NCBI GenBank assembly: GCA_964619935.1 | Contig: CAZUGO010000039.1 | Location: 1 to 46,933 of the forward strand | Length of the DNA: 46,933 nt | Origin: CAZUGO01 sp964619935 | GTDB lineage: Bacteria; Planctomycetota; Phycisphaerae; UBA1845; CAIVHJ01 | Direction: 5' to 3' | Part shown: positions 44,240 to 46,933 of the stretch, piece by piece | Layout: each line of letters starts with the position of its first letter | Position numbering within the stretch: the stretch's first letter is position 1 | Program-made: the position numbers and the translations under genes | The notes under the pieces: generated by a model | What the model was told of the DNA's origin: nothing | Database searches by the model: none | What the model saw: the letters and a program-made list of their open reading frames with translations, nothing else

Positions 44240-44890
44240 ATGACTGAAAAAAACGATGTGACCGCAACGCCGAGGGAGGCGGTCGGCGCGGACCCGCCTG
44301 AACTATCAATCGACCAGGGCGGGCCGGGCAAGGACCCGCCGAAGGGCCAATCCTCCACCGGGAAGCAGTTGGCGCTGGGGCTGCTGTTCGGCCTCTGCTT
44401 CGGCTTCTTGCTCCAGAAGGGCGGGGTGGCGAAGTACCACGTCCTGATCGGCGCCTTGCTGCTGGAAGACTTCACCGTCATCAAGGTGATGCTCTCGGCC
44501 ATCGTGGTCGGCATGATCGGCGTCTTCGGGCTGTACGCCCTGGGCCTGGTCAAGCTCCACGTCAAGCCGACGCGGTATGCGGCCAACATCCTCGGCGGCC
44601 TGCTGTTCGGCGTGGGGTTCGCCCTGCTCAGCTACTGTCCGGGGACGGGGGCAGCCGCGCTGGGTCAAGGGAACTTCGACGCGCTGGCCGGTATCCTCGG
44701 CCTCATGGCCGGGTCCTACCTCTACGCGGAGTCATCGGGCCTGCTGGGACGCACCGTCTTGAAATGGGGCGACCGGGGCAAACTGATGCTGCCCGACCTC
44801 GTCCGGGTCTCACTTGCGACGTTCGTCCTCATATTCGCCTCGCTCCTCGTCGTCGCCCTGGTGGTGTTGGACCGAGTTACCATCCGGTGA
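44240..44890 (+). CDS. YeeE/YedE-family sulfur transporter, second half (DUF6691 type)
   Basis: A 216-residue protein with a 40-residue polar N-terminal extension, then about four or five helices. The conserved motif SYCPGTGAAALGQG carries the second relay Cys of YeeE-type transporters. DUF6691 proteins normally pair with a YeeE-like subunit, as here. It lies 28 bp after the first subunit gene. It likely imports thiosulfate or another sulfur compound that feeds the rhodanese/dioxygenase fusion. Confidence 0.85.
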   Translation: MTEKNDVTATPREAVGADPPELSIDQGGPGKDPPKGQSSTGKQLALGLLFGLCFGFLLQKGGVAKYHVLIGALLLEDFTVIKVMLSAIVVGMIGVFGLYALGLVKLHVKPTRYAANILGGLLFGVGFALLSYCPGTGAAALGQGNFDALAGILGLMAGSYLYAESSGLLGRTVLKWGDRGKLMLPDLVRVSLATFVLIFASLLVVALVVLDRVTIR

Positions 44891-45273
44891 AAACCGACGC
44901 CCGTTCCGACCCGCAGGTTCAGAAGAAGGCAACCGACACCGACCGCACGTGACAGGGTGGCAAAAATGTCGACCGTCGTGAAGGTTCGCGGGATAGCGGC
45001 GGCTTGGGCAGGGGCTGCATGATGGTCCAAACAATGTGGACCTTTGCGACGTCGCACCGGACTGCTTGGGGAATGCTGATCGGACGGCTCCTGGCGCCAC
45101 ATGGATACCCGGCCGGCGCGCTATGCTCACGTTTCGTTCGCGCGGCGAGGCCGGGTGCGCCGACAAGCTGTTGTCCGCGATGCAGTTCGAGTTCGGCGGG
45201 CAAATGGAGAAGCCGGTCGGCAAGTAGCGACGGACAAGCCGCTATCTACCGGTTCCCAAAGGAGAGTGTTGCC
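44891..45273. other. intergenic region with gene remnants
   Basis: No intact gene. At 44923-44946 the plus strand repeats, with 21 of 24 bases identical, the sequence that encodes the end of the dioxygenase/rhodanese gene (43560-43583), suggesting a lost or rearranged copy. A 34-codon frame at 45123-45227 encodes a protein-like stretch (DKLLSAMQFEFGGQ) without a ribosome-binding site; it may be another fragment. Confidence 0.4.
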
Positions 45274-46761
45274 ATGCAGCGATTGACATACCACTGCTAT
45301 AAACTCCTTCTCCGATTGCTGCTGCTCAGTTCAGTGTGTAGCGCGCTGACCTCAACGGTCGTGGCGCAGGAACCATTCGGCAAAGCCAGCGAACTGCAGA
45401 AACCACCCGTTTCCACCGAGAAAGAGATCTCCCCGGCGCCCGCGAAGGTGGACGTCAAGCCCGTCGCGCGCGATGAAGAGATCCGCAAGCGACTCAAGAG
45501 CGTCCTGGATGCCACTGACTGGTTCACCGACCCCCAAGTCCGGGTCGAGGAAGGAGTCGTCTTTCTCAACGGTCGGGTGGAGTCCGCTGAACTCAAGCAA
45601 TGGGCCGGCGATCTGGCGCGCAACACCCAGGATGTCGTCGCCGTGGCCAACCGAATGGAGGTGCCCGAAACGTCGGTCTGGGATTTCCGTCCGGCGTGGA
45701 GCGGACTGTTGGTGTTATGGCGCGATTTTATCCGCTCCCTTCCCTTTTTCGCCTTTGGACTGCTCATCCTCGTCGTGTCGGTGGGGGCCGGCATACTGGC
45801 AACACGAGGCGCCCGGGCTTTTCTTCGCCGACGGATTCGCGCGAACCTCCTGCGAAACGTGATCGCGCGTGGAGGAGGCGTGCTCGTCTTCCTTTTCGGC
45901 GTCTATATCGTTCTCAGAACCTCTGGTCTGACCCAACTGGCGTTGACGGTGGTCGGTGGCACCGGTCTGATCGGCCTCGCCGTTGGAATCGCCTTCCGGG
46001 ACATTACCGAGAACTTTCTGGCTAGCATCTTCCTCAGTATGCAGCGGCCGTTCGAGATGGGCGACTTGGTCGAGGTTGCCGGCGTGACCGGCTACGTGCA
46101 GCAGTTGAACGTGCGGACGACGATCTTGATTACTCTCGACGGCAATCTCGTGCAGATCCCGAACGCAGCCGTTTACAAGAGCACGATCCGCAACTTCACG
46201 ACCAACTCCAACCGGCGCGAGGACTTTGTCGTCGGCATCGGCTATGACGACTCGATCAACGACGCCCAGGAGATTGCACGGAAGGTGCTGGCGGACCACC
46301 CAGCCGTCCAGAACGACCCCGAGCCCTTGGTGCTGGCGGACAGCCTAGGGAAGTCAACCATCAACCTGCGCGTCTACTTTTGGCTCAACGGCCGCGAACA
46401 CAGTTGGTTGAAAGTGCGGTCGTCGGTGATCCGGCTGGTGAAACTCGCCCTTCAGAAACATGGCATCTCAATGCCCGACGAGGCCCGAGAGATTGTCTTC
46501 CCGCACGGCGTCTCCGTCACCGTGCTCGATGGGCAACTGGCAGATGCGCATGGTGCCACGCCGGGAAAAGGGCTTCCTCCTGCATCGCGGCACGAAGAAC
46601 TCGCTGCGGTCTCGACGAAGGCGGAAGCCGGCTTATACAGCGAAGCCGTCATCATCGAGGAACAGGCGCAGCAGGCACAACTATTGAAGGGCGGCGAGAA
46701 TCTCTTACCGGTTTCCGGCACTCCTACTTCTGAGAAGCAGACAATAGGACCAAAACCATAG
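45274..46761 (+). CDS. mechanosensitive channel of the MscS family with BON domain
   Basis: A 495-residue membrane protein. A signal-peptide-like leader (to VVAQE, about residue 31) precedes a periplasmic BON domain (about 65-130, RVEEGVVFLNGRVES). Three helices follow (about 150-245). The third is the MscS pore helix, GGTGLIGLAVGIAFRDITENFLASIFL, leading into the beta domain (PFEMGDLVEVAGVTGYV, DGNLVQIPNAAVYKSTIRNF) and the alpha/beta cage. The last 70 residues are polar and specific to this protein. It would release solutes on osmotic downshock. AGGAG precedes the ATG at 45274. A stop is present, so the gene is complete. Confidence 0.93.
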   Translation: MQRLTYHCYKLLLRLLLLSSVCSALTSTVVAQEPFGKASELQKPPVSTEKEISPAPAKVDVKPVARDEEIRKRLKSVLDATDWFTDPQVRVEEGVVFLNGRVESAELKQWAGDLARNTQDVVAVANRMEVPETSVWDFRPAWSGLLVLWRDFIRSLPFFAFGLLILVVSVGAGILATRGARAFLRRRIRANLLRNVIARGGGVLVFLFGVYIVLRTSGLTQLALTVVGGTGLIGLAVGIAFRDITENFLASIFLSMQRPFEMGDLVEVAGVTGYVQQLNVRTTILITLDGNLVQIPNAAVYKSTIRNFTTNSNRREDFVVGIGYDDSINDAQEIARKVLADHPAVQNDPEPLVLADSLGKSTINLRVYFWLNGREHSWLKVRSSVIRLVKLALQKHGISMPDEAREIVFPHGVSVTVLDGQLADAHGATPGKGLPPASRHEELAAVSTKAEAGLYSEAVIIEEQAQQAQLLKGGENLLPVSGTPTSEKQTIGPKP

Positions 46762-46933
46762 CGGAAGAGTGGCTATCGCGCGGTTCACGTCCCGTGATGC
46801 GCGCTCATAGTCCTAAGGGCTCGTCCGAGCATAACTGTGACGTTTTGGGCGAGCGATCGTCGAGCGATCGCGGCGGCAGCCGCGAGCGCGTTCGCTGGCA
46901 AGGCGCGCGGACGCAGACGAAGCCGGCGTTTCG

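Noticed and set aside
46850..46870. CGAGCGATCG repeated twice at the right end
   Set aside because: Only two copies of a 10-bp palindromic word in GC-rich DNA at the window edge; too little for a repeat or origin call.

Overview
The window is high-GC bacterial chromosomal DNA, most likely from a planctomycete of the Phycisphaerae type. This rests on three traits: secreted proteins that end in short tandem dockerin-like tails (the ADLALLLGAWG kind), Cys-rich GACC-type inserts in an extracellular enzyme, and very large repeat-built exported proteins. No 16S gene or other taxonomic marker is present apart from recA, so the assignment is an inference.

Left part (1-16.6 kb): a beta-CASP metallo-beta-lactamase RNase-like protein; a giant exported protein with seven repeats (possible beta-propeller) plus three Ig-like domains; a small LuxR-type regulator followed by a GH113-like glycosidase; a zinc-ribbon membrane protein; a three-gene ABC-2 exporter; a metzincin-like lipoprotein; a small membrane protein; a PfkB kinase; a LamG-like lipoprotein; and a translationally overlapping thpR-recA pair. 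The first 210 bases hold no gene I can recognise.

Middle (16.6-34.6 kb): a REC-XRE response regulator with its own promoter and terminator. On the minus strand there follows a run of histidine kinase, REC-GGDEF diguanylate cyclase, hypoxanthine phosphoribosyltransferase and a bacterial PH-domain membrane protein. Next is an apparent extracellular redox locus: a dockerin-tailed multicopper oxidase divergent from a dockerin-tailed triple-CHRD protein, then a tiny Asn/Gly/Thr-rich lipoprotein and a nine-haem cytochrome c lipoprotein. A tight aceB-aceA glyoxylate-shunt operon with an unusually long isocitrate lyase closes this part.

Right part (34.8-46.9 kb) is a sulfur region. A GAF-AAA+-Fis sigma-54 activator is divergent from a complete sulfate ABC transporter operon (sbp-cysT-cysW-cysA). 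That operon has a near-consensus -24/-12 promoter, with a perfect 7-bp-arm palindrome about 110 bp upstream of it. After a decayed patch (TniA/TniB-like transposition remnants, a truncated tRNA-Gly half inside an 11-bp inverted repeat, and a candidate small RNA with promoter and terminator) comes a persulfide-dioxygenase/double-rhodanese fusion with two YeeE/YedE-type sulfur transporters. A BON-MscS mechanosensitive channel ends the window. Together these genes suggest sigma-54-controlled sulfate uptake placed beside reduced-sulfur import and persulfide detoxification, with the second module sitting at a scar of mobile DNA.
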